A stretch of DNA of 64,000 nucleotides from Pseudomonadota bacterium (GTDB lineage Bacteria; Pseudomonadota; Gammaproteobacteria; Steroidobacterales; Steroidobacteraceae): the NCBI GenBank assembly GCA_021838635.1, contig JAKCDC010000001.1, positions 62,001 to 126,000 of the forward strand, read 5' to 3'. The translations under genes were made by a program, and so were the position numbers. Shown here piece after piece: positions 18,574 to 27,598 of the stretch (the first letter of the stretch is position 1; each line of letters starts with the position of its first letter). Under the pieces are notes generated by a model. It saw only the letters and a program-made list of their open reading frames with translations. It was not told the DNA's origin and did not search any database.

Positions 18574-19204
18574 CACCCCGTCGTGGCTCCCCGCCGTGGT
18601 GGGCATTGCACTGCTCGGACTCCTCGCGACCGCTGCCCGCGCTTCGGTGGGCACCATCCTCGTGTTCGGCGACAGCCTGAGCGCTGCGCATGGATTGCGT
18701 CCGGAACAGGGATGGGTGGCGTTGCTGGGGCAGCGTCTGCGCACCGAAGGGTACCGATACCGCATCGTCAACGCCAGCGTGAGCGGCGAGACGACCACCG
18801 GCGGGCTGGCACGCCTGCCGCACGAGCTGCGTGCCTGCCACCCGGCCATCGTCATCCTCGAGCTCGGCGCCAACGATGGGCTGCGCGGCCTGCCGGTGGC
18901 GCTCGCGGCGCACAACCTTGCCGCCATGGTGCGCTTGGCGCGCGCCGCGGGCGCGCGCGTGCTGCTGCTGGGCATTCTCATTCCACCGAACTACGGCCCG
19001 CGCTATACGCAGCAATTCTCTGCGCTGTATCCGCAGCTGGCACAGCGCTTTCACGTGACGCTCGTGCCGTTCCTGCTCGCGCACGTGGCGCTCGCTCCGG
19101 GGCTGATGCAATCCGATGGATTGCATCCCAACGCTCGCGGCGAACCGCTGGTGCTCGACAACGTCTGGCCCTACCTGCGGACGCTGCTGCGCCACGGGGC
19201 GTAA
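18554..19204 (+). CDS. tesA: TesA-like periplasmic arylesterase/thioesterase (SGNH hydrolase)
   Basis: 216 aa. The start is best placed at TTG 18554, 9 bp after GAGG; it gives a signal peptide (WLPAVVGIALLGLLATAARA). All SGNH blocks are present: nucleophile FGDSLSAAHGL, block III GANDGLRG and the DGLHPNARG Asp/His pair. E. coli TesA is a periplasmic acyl-CoA thioesterase, lysophospholipase and esterase. The coding start lies inside the first codons of the divergent ABC ATPase gene, so the 5' ends overlap by about 20 bp. Confidence 0.85.
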   Translation: MRTHSRITPSWLPAVVGIALLGLLATAARASVGTILVFGDSLSAAHGLRPEQGWVALLGQRLRTEGYRYRIVNASVSGETTTGGLARLPHELRACHPAIVILELGANDGLRGLPVALAAHNLAAMVRLARAAGARVLLLGILIPPNYGPRYTQQFSALYPQLAQRFHVTLVPFLLAHVALAPGLMQSDGLHPNARGEPLVLDNVWPYLRTLLRHGA

Positions 19205-19273
19205 ACGGCGGACTTGGTCGGCGTGCGCCACCGCGCTATCGTTGCGCTCTTTCCCCCCCCCGGAGGCCATTCC

Positions 19274-20161
19274 ATGCGCTCATCCGCCCCAACTGCCGCG
19301 CACCGTTTCCCGTCCGCTCCTTTGCTGCTGCTGTGGGCCGCCGTCGGCCTCACCGCGCTGACGCCGGCGGCCTACGCCACCACGCCCCCGGCCGTACAGC
19401 GCGCGCTCGAGGCCGCCATCAACGGCCCGCAGCGCACCCCGGCGTTCAAGAAGCGCGACCCGTATCGCCATCCGCTGAAGACATTGGAGTTTTTCGGCAT
19501 TCGCCCGAACATGCGCGTCATCGAGGTGCTGCCCGGTGGTGGCTGGTACACCGAGATCCTTGCACCGTTCCTGCATGCTCACGGCCACCTGATCGAGGCC
19601 ACCGCACCGGTGGCGGGCACCCGCGGCTGGACCCACCGCTCGGCACTGGCGTATGAGCATAAGCTCGCCGCCGATCCGGCGGTTTACGGCAACGTGCGGC
19701 TCGAGCCGTTCGAGCTGCCGGGCTACCTGCACCTCGGTGCACCGGACTCGGCGGACATGGTGGTCACGTTCAACAACATGCACGACCTGATGTTCGAGAA
19801 CGTGCATCACGAGGTGACACCGATCTTCTTAGAGACCTTCCTGCGCAGTGCCTATCATGTGCTGAAGCCCGGCGGAGTGCTCGGCGTGGTCGGGCACCGG
19901 TGTGCACCCGGTACGCCGCTGGTGAAGTGCTTCCCGATGGCGCGTCTGCCGCAGGCGTTCGTGATCCACGAGGCCGAGGCGGCCGGCTTCCGGCTCGCGG
20001 CGACCTCGCAGATCCTCGCCAACCCCAAGGATCCACGCAACATCCCGGTGTTCTTCCTGCCGCCGACACTGGCGGACCGCTCGGCGGCGGCCCGCCGGCA
20101 CTATGCGGCCATCGGCTACGCCGATGACTACACGCTGAGATTCGTCAAACCGGCCGACTGA
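19274..20161 (+). CDS. Exported class I SAM-dependent methyltransferase-like protein
   Basis: 295 aa; the ATG at 19274 follows GGAGG at 19262, which rejects the longer ORF. A signal peptide (PLLLLWAAVGLTALTPAAYA) precedes a Rossmann methyltransferase-like domain: motif I MRVIEVLPGGGWYTEILAPFL, then DMVVTFNNMHDLM and HVLKPGGVLGVVGHR. Exported proteins of this type are common in gammaproteobacteria and often annotated as methyltransferases, yet SAM is not expected outside the cytoplasm. The real role is therefore open. It ends at a strong hairpin shared with the convergent MFS gene. Confidence 0.8.
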   Translation: MRSSAPTAAHRFPSAPLLLLWAAVGLTALTPAAYATTPPAVQRALEAAINGPQRTPAFKKRDPYRHPLKTLEFFGIRPNMRVIEVLPGGGWYTEILAPFLHAHGHLIEATAPVAGTRGWTHRSALAYEHKLAADPAVYGNVRLEPFELPGYLHLGAPDSADMVVTFNNMHDLMFENVHHEVTPIFLETFLRSAYHVLKPGGVLGVVGHRCAPGTPLVKCFPMARLPQAFVIHEAEAAGFRLAATSQILANPKDPRNIPVFFLPPTLADRSAAARRHYAAIGYADDYTLRFVKPAD

Positions 20162-20170
20162 GCACCGTGC

Positions 20171-20197
20171 AGCGGGACGGCGCCCGGCCGTCCCGCT
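20171..20197. terminator. Hairpin between convergent methyltransferase and MFS genes
   Basis: A perfect 10-bp stem (AGCGGGACGG / CCGTCCCGCT) with a 7-nt loop occupies the whole space between the two convergent stop codons. Position and stability support a bidirectional terminator, though there is no T-tract on either side. Confidence 0.65.
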
Positions 20198-21436
20198 TCA
20201 GCGCTCCTCGCTCGCACCGATGAATGTGGCGCTCTTGGCCTCCCGGCCGAGCAGCGTCGCGGCGCTCAGCGCCACCGCCACGATTCCGATCGTCCAGGCG
20301 AGGACGGTGCCCAGATCGTGTCCGTGGCGCGCGGCGATGCTCGACTGTAGGGGCGCAAGCAGCGCCATGGCGAAATTGCCGAACTGATAGGCGAAGGCCG
20401 GCAGCACGGCGCGCACTCCGGGCGGGGACAATTCGTTCAGGTGCGCCGGCACGATGCCCCAGGCGCCCTGGACCATGAACTGCATCAGAAACGCCCCAAG
20501 CGCAACCAGCGGTACCGTCGGGGCGTACACCCACAGCGGGATCGCCGGCAGCGCGAGCAGCGCCGCGCAGGCGATTGCCTTGCGCCGGCCGATGCGCTCG
20601 GAGAGCGCCCCGAAGAGCATGCCGCCGAACAGCGCCCCGATATTCATCAGCATCAGCACATCATCGGCGCCTGCGCCACCGAGACCGTAGCGCTGGAGCA
20701 GGAACGGCTTGTACAGATCCTGTGACCCGTGCGAGAAGGCGTTGAACAGCGCCATCAGCCCGATCATGTACAGCAGCGCAGGTGCATTGGCCACGACGAT
20801 GCGCCCGAGTTCGCGCAGCGAGGCGCGGCGCCGGTGCCGGCCCTCGAGCCAGGCCGGGGATTCCGCGACGCCGCGGCGAATGTAGAGCACGAGCAGTGCG
20901 GGCAGCGCGCCGATGACGAACAGGCCGCGCCAGCCGACGGTGGCGAAGAACAGCCTCGAGACCAGGGCGGCGAGCAGGAACCCGAGCACGTAGCCCTCCT
21001 GCAGCAGTCCGGAGAAAAACCCGCGACCCTCGGCCGGCAGCGTCTCGAACGCGAGCGCCGCACCGACGCCCCACTCCCCGCCCATGGCCAGACCGAATGC
21101 CGCGCGCAGCACCAACAGTACGGTGAGGTTCGGTGCAAACGCCGAGGCGAGTTCGATCAGCGCGTAGGACAGCACGTTGGCGATCAGGATGGGCCGTCGG
21201 CCGTACTTCTCCGCGAGCGCCCCGAACAGCAGTGCGCCCACAGGTCGCATCGCCAGTGTCAGCGTGATGCCGAAGCTCACGGCGGTGAGACTGGCATGAA
21301 AGTCCGTGCCGATCGCGTGCAGCGCGACGATAAAGATGAAGAAGTCGAACGCGTCGAGCGTCCAGCCGCCGAGCGCGGCGAAGTAGGCGTGCCGCTGCGC
21401 TCGGGTGAGTTCGGTGAACTTGCGGATCAGTCGCAT
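20198..21436 (-). CDS. MFS transporter, organic-acid/sugar-type
   Basis: 412 aa with about 12 hydrophobic helices. The major facilitator loop 2-3 motif appears as GALAEKYGRRPILIAN and its second-half repeat as GALSERIGRRKAIACA. GGEWGVGAALAFETLP in helix 4-5 and the opening LTRAQRHAYFAALGGWTLDAFDFF resemble lactate/sialate/aromatic-acid proton symporters of the SHS/AAHS groups. The substrate cannot be determined. It is downstream of the peptide transporter gene on the same strand with a 21-bp gap. Confidence 0.88.
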   Translation of the reverse strand: MRLIRKFTELTRAQRHAYFAALGGWTLDAFDFFIFIVALHAIGTDFHASLTAVSFGITLTLAMRPVGALLFGALAEKYGRRPILIANVLSYALIELASAFAPNLTVLLVLRAAFGLAMGGEWGVGAALAFETLPAEGRGFFSGLLQEGYVLGFLLAALVSRLFFATVGWRGLFVIGALPALLVLYIRRGVAESPAWLEGRHRRRASLRELGRIVVANAPALLYMIGLMALFNAFSHGSQDLYKPFLLQRYGLGGAGADDVLMLMNIGALFGGMLFGALSERIGRRKAIACAALLALPAIPLWVYAPTVPLVALGAFLMQFMVQGAWGIVPAHLNELSPPGVRAVLPAFAYQFGNFAMALLAPLQSSIAARHGHDLGTVLAWTIGIVAVALSAATLLGREAKSATFIGASEER

Positions 21437-21457
21437 CGTCGTGCCGCGCGGCGCCCG

Positions 21458-22954
21458 CTACTGAACGCCGCTCATCAGGCGTTTCACGGCGGGCGTCGCG
21501 AGCAGCATCACCACACCACCGATGACACCCCACCAGAACAGCTTCAAGAACAACGCCGGCAGCGTCGTCAGGTGCGCGGCATTGAAATCGCTGGAAAGCA
21601 GTCCGGCCAGAACGCTGCCGAGCGCGAGCGTCAGGAACCACAGGCCCATCGTTTGACCGGCGAAGCGGCGCGGCGCGAGCTTGGTGGTTGAGGACAGCCC
21701 GACTGGCGAGAGGCACAGCTCCCCACAGGCATCCAGAAAGTACGTTGCGGTCAGCCACAGGGGCGAGACCTGCGCTCCGTGCAGCACGCGCAGCGCGGCC
21801 ACGTACATCACCCAGAAGCCCGCGCCGAGCAGCAGCAACCCCCAGGCAAATTTCGCCGGCGAGGACAAGTCACGGCCGCGCCGTCCGAGCCATACCCACA
21901 GCGCGGCGAATACCGGGGCGAGCGCGATGACGAACACCGGGTCGATGATCTGCATGTCGCCGGCGGGCATCTTCCAGCCGAACATGTACCGATCGGTGTA
22001 CTGCTGGGCGAAGAGGTTGAATGAGGCGAACATCTGCATGTAGCCCATCCAGAACACGGTGGACGCGCCGAACAGCACCAGCATGGCGAATACGCGCCGA
22101 CGCTCCTGGCGCGAGAGGCCCGCAAAGAGCGCCATGTAGAGCAGGTACAGCGCCATCAGCACCGCCACCACCCACGAGATCCCTGCCGAGAGGGCCACCG
22201 GATCGAAGCGGATCCAGCCGCCGAGGGTCACGCACACCAGCACGATAATCAACGCGACGAAGGCGGCGAGTGCGAACCATGAGCGCCGCTGCGTGGCCGC
22301 GGGCGCCCGACCGCTGTCCCCGAGATAGTGGCGCGTGGCGAGGAACTGCACGACGCCAAACAGCATGCCCACCGCCGGCAGAGCGAAGCCGGCGTGCCAA
22401 CCGACATCGCGCGCCACGATCGGCACCAGCAAGGGGCCAAGGAGCGAGCCGAGATTGATGCCCATGTAGAAGATCGAGAAGCCCGCGTCGCGGCGCGAGC
22501 CGCCCTCCGGGTACAGCTCCCCGACGGTGGCACTGACATTGGGCTTGAGCAGCCCGACGCCGAGCACGTTGAAGACCAGGCCGAGAAAAAATGCGCGCCG
22601 GCTGCCGGCGGCGAGCAGCGCGTTGCCGATCATGATGAGGATGCCGCCACCGAGCACCGCGAGCTGTCCGCCGACCAATCGGTCGGCGATCCAGCCACCG
22701 AGCAGCGAGAGCAGGTAGGTGCCGCCGAAGTACAGCCCGACGATGGCGCTGGCATTGCGGTCGCTGAAGCCGAGGCCGCCGCGACCGCTCGCGGCGACCA
22801 TGAACAGGATCAGAATGGACTGGATGCCGTAGTAGGTGAACCGCTCCCACATTTCCGTGAAGAACAGTGTCGCCAGTCCGCGCGGGTGGCCGAACAGCGT
22901 CGGCTCGCCCGCCGCGCCGCCGGTGCGCGTGTCGTTATCAGCTGTGCTCATCAT
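21458..22954 (-). CDS. POT/PTR family proton-dependent oligopeptide transporter
   Basis: 498 aa, starting at the first of two adjacent Met codons. The POT signature EMWERFTYYGIQSILILFM in helix 1 contains the ExxERFxYYG proton/peptide motif. GLLKPNVSATVGELY and SIFYMGINLGSLLGPLL match the second family signature (FxxFYxxINxGS). About 14 helices are apparent, normal for DtpA-type members. It imports di- and tripeptides with protons through the inner membrane. Confidence 0.93.
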   Translation of the reverse strand: MMSTADNDTRTGGAAGEPTLFGHPRGLATLFFTEMWERFTYYGIQSILILFMVAASGRGGLGFSDRNASAIVGLYFGGTYLLSLLGGWIADRLVGGQLAVLGGGILIMIGNALLAAGSRRAFFLGLVFNVLGVGLLKPNVSATVGELYPEGGSRRDAGFSIFYMGINLGSLLGPLLVPIVARDVGWHAGFALPAVGMLFGVVQFLATRHYLGDSGRAPAATQRRSWFALAAFVALIIVLVCVTLGGWIRFDPVALSAGISWVVAVLMALYLLYMALFAGLSRQERRRVFAMLVLFGASTVFWMGYMQMFASFNLFAQQYTDRYMFGWKMPAGDMQIIDPVFVIALAPVFAALWVWLGRRGRDLSSPAKFAWGLLLLGAGFWVMYVAALRVLHGAQVSPLWLTATYFLDACGELCLSPVGLSSTTKLAPRRFAGQTMGLWFLTLALGSVLAGLLSSDFNAAHLTTLPALFLKLFWWGVIGGVVMLLATPAVKRLMSGVQ

Positions 22955-23003
22955 CCCCCGCTGGGTGTTTTTATTGTGCGCCTCAATCGTGCGGTCGCGG
23001 CGC

Positions 23004-23774
23004 TCACGACATCGTGCTCGGTTCCTCTCCGTCAGTCGCTGGCGCCGGGCGCACCAGAATGTTCGCCATGATCACTCCGGCTTCGTACAGCAGGTACATC
23101 GGCACGGCCATGATGGACTGCGAGACGGCATCCGGCGGGGTGATGAATGCTGCGACGATGAACACTCCGAGCAGCACGTAGCCGCGGATTGAACGCAGCT
23201 TCTGCACCGTCACCAGGTTCATCACCACCAGCAGCACCACCGCCACCGGCACTTCGAACGCCGTCCCGAACGCGAAGAACAGCACCAGCACGAAATCCAG
23301 GTACTGCGAGATGTCGGTCATCATCGCGACGCCCTTCGGGGTGGTCGCGGCGAAGAAGTGGAAGATCGCCGGAAACACCGCGAAGTACGCGAACGTCATG
23401 CCGGCATAGAACAGCACGATCGAGGAGATGAGCAGCGGCAGCGCAAAGCGCTTCTCGTGTCGGTACAGCCCCGGGGCGATGAACGCCCACACCTGGTACA
23501 GCACATAGGGCATGGCACCGAACAGCGCAACGAAGAAAGCGAGCTTGAACGGTGTGGTGAACGGTGTGGCCACCCCCGTGGCGATCAGGCTCGCGCCCTT
23601 CGGCAGCATCTTCAGCAGCGGTTCGGCGAGCCAGCTGAACAGCTGATTGGCGTACAGCGCGCACGGCACGAACAGGATGCCGATGGCGACCAGGGCACGG
23701 ATCAAGCGCTCGCGCAGCTCGAGCAGATGCGAGATCAGCGTGCCTTCGGCCAGGCTGTCAGGCTCTGGGCTCAT
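23004..23774 (-). CDS. tatC: Twin-arginine translocase subunit TatC
   Basis: 256 aa with six membrane helices. The N-terminal ISHLLELRERLIRALVAI is the conserved cytoplasmic segment that reads the twin-arginine signal, and the AFGTAFEVPVAVVLL stretch in helix 4 carries the conserved Glu. TatC forms the receptor complex with TatB for folded-protein export. It overlaps the tatB 3' end by 17 bp. Confidence 0.97.
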   Translation of the reverse strand: MSPEPDSLAEGTLISHLLELRERLIRALVAIGILFVPCALYANQLFSWLAEPLLKMLPKGASLIATGVATPFTTPFKLAFFVALFGAMPYVLYQVWAFIAPGLYRHEKRFALPLLISSIVLFYAGMTFAYFAVFPAIFHFFAATTPKGVAMMTDISQYLDFVLVLFFAFGTAFEVPVAVVLLVVMNLVTVQKLRSIRGYVLLGVFIVAAFITPPDAVSQSIMAVPMYLLYEAGVIMANILVRPAPATDGEEPSTMS

Positions 23775-24135
23775 GGGTCCGCGAGGCGTCGGGGGGCAGG
23801 TCGGCCGTCTCCGGTGGTGTCGGATGGGCCGGCGGCTCGGCCGATTCGGCGGGCTCCACGGCGGCCGCGGGCGATGTGAAGTCCGGGTAGGCCGTCTCGG
23901 GATGCTGTGTCTGCGTGGCCGGCTCGGCGTCCTCGGTCGCGGCCGGCGCCGTACGGCGCCGGTCCTCGAAATCCAGCTCCTCTTCCAGCTGATCCTGGAA
24001 CTGCCGCGCCATGGCGCGTGCCCGGCCGACCCAGCGTCCCACTCGGCGTACGACGCCGGGGAGTCTCTCCGGACCCAGCACGATCAGGGCCAGGACCAGA
24101 ATGACGAGGATTTCGGAAAAGCCGAAGTCGAACAT
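23758..24135 (-). CDS. tatB: Sec-independent translocase protein TatB
   Basis: 125 aa. The first 20 residues MFDFGFSEILVILVLALIVL form the membrane helix with the conserved Glu, followed by the GPERLP hinge and an amphipathic helix (VVRRVGRWVGRARAMARQFQDQLEEELDF). The rest is an acidic, Pro/Ala-rich tail of low complexity, usual for TatB. It partners TatC in signal recognition. Lies between tatA and tatC. Confidence 0.95.
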   Translation of the reverse strand: MFDFGFSEILVILVLALIVLGPERLPGVVRRVGRWVGRARAMARQFQDQLEEELDFEDRRRTAPAATEDAEPATQTQHPETAYPDFTSPAAAVEPAESAEPPAHPTPPETADLPPDASRTHEPRA

Positions 24136-24219
24136 GGCCTCTCAGCGCATGCCTGGAGCGCAGAGCGGGCTGGTACCGGCCGCAGCCGGCCCGTCCGGAC
24201 CGCTAATGCGCCGCGGGCC

Positions 24220-24477
24220 TCAGGTGTTGCGGCCGCCCTTGGAGGCCTGGGCGTTGCCCTTCAGCGATTCGGGGAATTCGGCGTCGGCCGCATCGGAGCG
24301 AATCTGCCGGGCCTCGGTGCTCGAGGCAGACTCTTCCTTGTCACCCTCGTTCATCGCCTTTTTGAAACCCCGCACCGCATGGCCGAGATCGTCACCGATC
24401 GTACGCAGCTTCTTGCCGCCGAAGATCAGCAACACGACGACCAGGATGACCAGCAGGGTTTTGAAATCGAAATCCAT
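24220..24477 (-). CDS. tatA: Sec-independent translocase protein TatA
   Basis: 85 aa. The N-terminal helix [20 protein letters not shown] is followed by the conserved FGGKKLR hinge and amphipathic helix ([19 protein letters not shown]). The start differs from the common G-x-x-S/W-x-LIIV type but keeps the family length and layout. TatA oligomers form the conduit for folded proteins. It is the first of the three tat genes. Confidence 0.93.
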   Translation of the reverse strand: MDFDFKTLLVILVVVLLIFGGKKLRTIGDDLGHAVRGFKKAMNEGDKEESASSTEARQIRSDAADAEFPESLKGNAQASKGGRNT

Positions 24478-24609
24478 ACGTTCTGGACTCCGCTTGCGCG
24501 AGAAAACACTAAAGAAATGATCAACGTCCCATCATAGGCCAATTGGCGGGCATGGGCCGAGAAAGTTTCTGCGTATCGGCATCCGTGTAAACCGCAATGC
24601 GCGCCTCGC

Positions 24610-25047
24610 TCAGCTCTCCAGCCAGAACGTCACTGGGCCGTCGTTGACCAGCTCCACCTGCATGTCCGCCCCGAAGGCCCCGCTGGCCACGGGCCTGTGC
24701 CGGGACTCGGCCTGGCGCAGCAGATACGCGAACAGCTCGCGTGCCGGCGCCGGCGCCGCCGCCGCGCTGAAGCTCGCCCGGGTGCCGTGGCGCGTATCGG
24801 CCGCCAGCGTGAACTGCGGCACCAGGAGCAGGCCGCCCCCGTGCTCGCGCAGCGAGCGGTTCATGCGGCCGGCAGCATCCGGGAAGATTCGATAGCCCAG
24901 CAGGCGCTCGAGCAGCCGGTCCGCCGCGGCCGGCGTGTCCTCGCGCCGTACCCCAATCAGCGCCAGCATGCCCGGGCCGATCGCCCCGAGGCTTTGGCCC
25001 GCGACGCGCACCTCGGCGCCGGTGACGCGCTGGATCAGCGCGATCAC
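24610..25047 (-). CDS. dtd: D-aminoacyl-tRNA deacylase
   Basis: 145 aa, the usual size. DTD hydrolyses D-amino acids (and mischarged glycine) from tRNA. Family blocks MIALIQRVTGAEV, PQFTLAADTRHGTRASF, GAFGADMQVELVNDGPVTFWLES are all present; the last holds the Gly-cisPro motif (DGP) that gives chiral selectivity. It lies upstream of tatA on the same strand with a 130-bp gap, so cotranscription is possible but unproved. Confidence 0.94.
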   Translation of the reverse strand: MIALIQRVTGAEVRVAGQSLGAIGPGMLALIGVRREDTPAAADRLLERLLGYRIFPDAAGRMNRSLREHGGGLLLVPQFTLAADTRHGTRASFSAAAAPAPARELFAYLLRQAESRHRPVASGAFGADMQVELVNDGPVTFWLES

Positions 25048-25128
25048 GCCGTTTTCGCCCGGCTGGCGTCCGAGGTGGCCGCTCCGATAAGATCCGAGAC
25101 TGCTTTGCGCACTGAGCCGGAGATCACC

Positions 25129-25794
25129 ATGTCGGAACTTTGGCTGGATTGGTACGTGCGTTTGGGTCGGCGGTTCGCCATGGCGGCGGCCTTCGGGGCG
25201 TGCGCGTTGCTCGCGGCACCTGCGCCGGCCCAGCAGCCCCCCGTGGGCAACGCGCAGCAGGGCAAGATCATCGGGTACACCTGCCTAGGCTGTCACGGTA
25301 TCGAAGGATACCGCAACGCCTACCCCGACTACGCCGTGCCGCGGCTGCGGGGCCAGTCGGTGACGTACCTGATGAGCGCCCTGCAGGAATACCGCGACGG
25401 ACAGCGCGCCTATCCCACCATGCATCTGCAGGCGCTGTCGCTCTCGGCGCAGCAGATCGCCGACGTGGCGGCCTATCTCGGCGGGAAACCCGTGACGGCC
25501 AAGCCGGTCCCGGCCGCCGCGGTGCCCGCGGCGGCCAGCGTGTGCGCCTCGTGCCACGGCAGCAACGGCATTGGAGTCGCCCCGATGTATCCGACCCTGG
25601 CCGGACAGCACGAGAGTTATCTGATCCGGGTCCTGCACGAATACCAGAGCGGCTACCGCCAGAATCCCATCATGAGCGGTATCGCGCATTCACTGACCAA
25701 TGCGCAGATCCGCATTGTGGCGGCGTACTTCAGTCATCTGAAGCCCGGGCTGCACACCGTGCCGCGGCCTTATACGCGCTGGTCCGGTCGCTAA
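25129..25794 (+). CDS. Di-haem cytochrome c4
   Basis: 221 aa from ATG 25129, preceded by CCGGAGA. A signal peptide (AMAAAFGACALLAAPAPAQ) precedes two cytochrome c domains, each with a CxxCH haem site: CLGCH near residue 55 and CASCH near 140. Distal Met candidates sit in YPTMHLQAL and NPIMSGIAHSL. Cytochromes c4 shuttle electrons in the periplasm, usually towards terminal oxidases. It starts divergently from dtd and ends at a strong hairpin. Confidence 0.92.
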   Translation: MSELWLDWYVRLGRRFAMAAAFGACALLAAPAPAQQPPVGNAQQGKIIGYTCLGCHGIEGYRNAYPDYAVPRLRGQSVTYLMSALQEYRDGQRAYPTMHLQALSLSAQQIADVAAYLGGKPVTAKPVPAAAVPAAASVCASCHGSNGIGVAPMYPTLAGQHESYLIRVLHEYQSGYRQNPIMSGIAHSLTNAQIRIVAAYFSHLKPGLHTVPRPYTRWSGR

Positions 25795-25819
25795 GGTCGA
25801 CCGGCCTCTGCGACAACAC

Positions 25820-25850
25820 GGTCCGGGAAGGGCCTCACCCTTCCCGGACC
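25820..25850 (+). terminator. Strong hairpin after cytochrome c4
   Basis: A perfect 12-bp inverted repeat (GGTCCGGGAAGG / CCTTCCCGGACC) with a 7-nt loop begins 26 bp after the stop codon. No T-tract follows, so this is either a Rho-assisted stop or an mRNA 3' stabiliser. The sequence up to the next hairpin at 25988 contains no gene that I can support. Confidence 0.6.
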
Positions 25851-25987
25851 GCAATACACCGGCCGGGGAACCGGTGTCGGCTGGGCGCGACCCGCGCCCT
25901 TGATCAGTTCACGGCGATGAACGCGGGCCGCCCGCGTGCTGCTCCTGCCGTGGCCGTCCGTCCCTGCTCCACTCGTCGCTTGCCGCG

Positions 25988-26021
25988 GATGTCTGGGCGG
26001 CCGCTCGGCCGCCCAGACATC
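25988..26021 (-). terminator. Long hairpin after the DegP-type protease gene
   Basis: A perfect 15-bp stem (GATGTCTGGGCGGCC and its complement) with a 4-nt loop ends 4 bp beyond the protease stop codon on the minus strand. It is the natural terminator for that gene and would also stop read-through from cytochrome c4. Confidence 0.7.
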
Positions 26022-26024
26022 GTT

Positions 26025-27479
26025 TCACTGCACGCCGACCGGCACGAAGATCCGCGAGTCGCCGCGCTGGATCAGCAGCGCCACGTGACCCTTGGACTTC
26101 GCCACGGCACCGGCCAGCTGGGCGGGCGTGGACACCGGCGCTCCGTTGGCCGAGAGGACGATGTCCCCCGGCTCGATGCCCGCATCCTCCGCCGGCCCGC
26201 TCACGCCCTGCACGATCACCCCGCCGTGCGTGTTGTCCTGCTGCTGCTCATCCGGCGTCAGCGCCCGCACGATCAGTCCGAGCCTTCCGCCCGGCCGCGC
26301 GGCGCTGCCGGCGGCCGCCACCAGGTTGTTGCCCATCGACCCGAGGGTCGCGATGACGTGCTTCTCGGCATGATTGCGCCAGATCGTCAGGTTCACCTTG
26401 CTGCCCGGCATCAGGCTCGCGACGCGCACCGGCAGGTCGTTCGAGTTCTCGATCTTCTGCCCGTTGAGCGCGATGATGACATCGCCGGGCCGGATGCCGG
26501 CGGCCTGCGCGGGGCTGCCCGGGTTGACGCTCGAGACCAGCGCACCTTCCGGCTCAGGCAGACCGAAGGAATCGGCGAGTCCCTGGTCGACGGGCTGGAT
26601 GTAGATGCCGAGCTCGCCGCGGCGCACATGCCCGGTGGCGATCAGCTGGTCGGCGACGTGCATGGCCACGTTGATCGGAATCGAGAACGACAGGCCCATG
26701 TAGCCGCCGGAACGGCTGTAGATCTGCGAGTTGATCCCGACCACCTGGCCCTGCATGTTGAACAGCGGGCCGCCGGAGTTGCCCGGGTTGATCGGCACGT
26801 CGGTCTGGATGAACGGCACGTAATTCGAATGTGGCAACATGCGCCCCTTGGCGCTGACGATGCCGGCGGTGGCGCTGTTCTTCAGGCCGAACGGCGCACC
26901 GATGGCGAGCACCCACTGCCCGACTTCGAGTTTGTTCGAATTCCCGACGTTCACCGTCGGCAGGTTATTGGCGGCGATCTTGATCACCGCCACGTCGGAG
27001 ACCTTGTCGATGCCGATGACTTTGCCGGGGAACTGCCGTCGATCGCGCAGCTGAACGGTGATCTTGCTCGCGCCCGCCACGACGTGCGCGTTGGTCAGGA
27101 TCAGGCCGTTCGGGCGGATGATGAAGCCGGAGCCCTCGCCCTCGATCGGCCCTTGCTGCGGCGCTTGGAACGGGAAATTGTGGAAGAACGGCGCGAACGG
27201 GCTGTTCTGGCCGAACGGCGCGCTCTGCGTGCCGGCGCTCGGGGACTTCTCGATGACGCGGATGCTCACCACGGCCGGGCCGTAGCGCTTGACCAGGGTC
27301 GAGAAGTCCGGCAGAACAACCGCGACACCGCCCTGTGTGGCGCTCGAGGTCAAGCCCGCCGGCGGCGTCGTGGCTTGTGCGGCGCGCACACCGTAGAGGG
27401 CGGCCAGCGGGGCGGCACCGATCAGCGCGCCGAGCGCGGCGGCGATCAGTGGATTTCGAATCACATTCCTCATGGTCAT
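26025..27479 (-). CDS. DegP/HtrA-type periplasmic serine endoprotease (Do family)
   Basis: 484 aa from MTMRNVI at 27479, behind a GAGG site; the ORF track start is 25 codons too long. A signal peptide (LIAAALGALIGAAPLAALYGVRAAQA) precedes a trypsin-like domain with the His in LTNAHVVAGA, the Asp in SDVAVIKI and the Ser in NPGNSGGPLFN. Two PDZ domains follow (about 290-375 and 395-480, with PGDVIIALNG and PGDIVLSANG). It degrades or refolds misfolded envelope proteins. Placing it near tat genes is common in gammaproteobacteria. Confidence 0.95.
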   Translation of the reverse strand: MTMRNVIRNPLIAAALGALIGAAPLAALYGVRAAQATTPPAGLTSSATQGGVAVVLPDFSTLVKRYGPAVVSIRVIEKSPSAGTQSAPFGQNSPFAPFFHNFPFQAPQQGPIEGEGSGFIIRPNGLILTNAHVVAGASKITVQLRDRRQFPGKVIGIDKVSDVAVIKIAANNLPTVNVGNSNKLEVGQWVLAIGAPFGLKNSATAGIVSAKGRMLPHSNYVPFIQTDVPINPGNSGGPLFNMQGQVVGINSQIYSRSGGYMGLSFSIPINVAMHVADQLIATGHVRRGELGIYIQPVDQGLADSFGLPEPEGALVSSVNPGSPAQAAGIRPGDVIIALNGQKIENSNDLPVRVASLMPGSKVNLTIWRNHAEKHVIATLGSMGNNLVAAAGSAARPGGRLGLIVRALTPDEQQQDNTHGGVIVQGVSGPAEDAGIEPGDIVLSANGAPVSTPAQLAGAVAKSKGHVALLIQRGDSRIFVPVGVQ

Positions 27480-27598
27480 ATCAGCCTCTGCACATCCGAT
27501 GGTCTGGACACGAACGAATCTGGGGTTTGACGATACCCGTGCAACCTTAAGCAACCCTTAAGACCCGGCCGTTGGCGGGCTGCGTCGCCGTTATCCGC

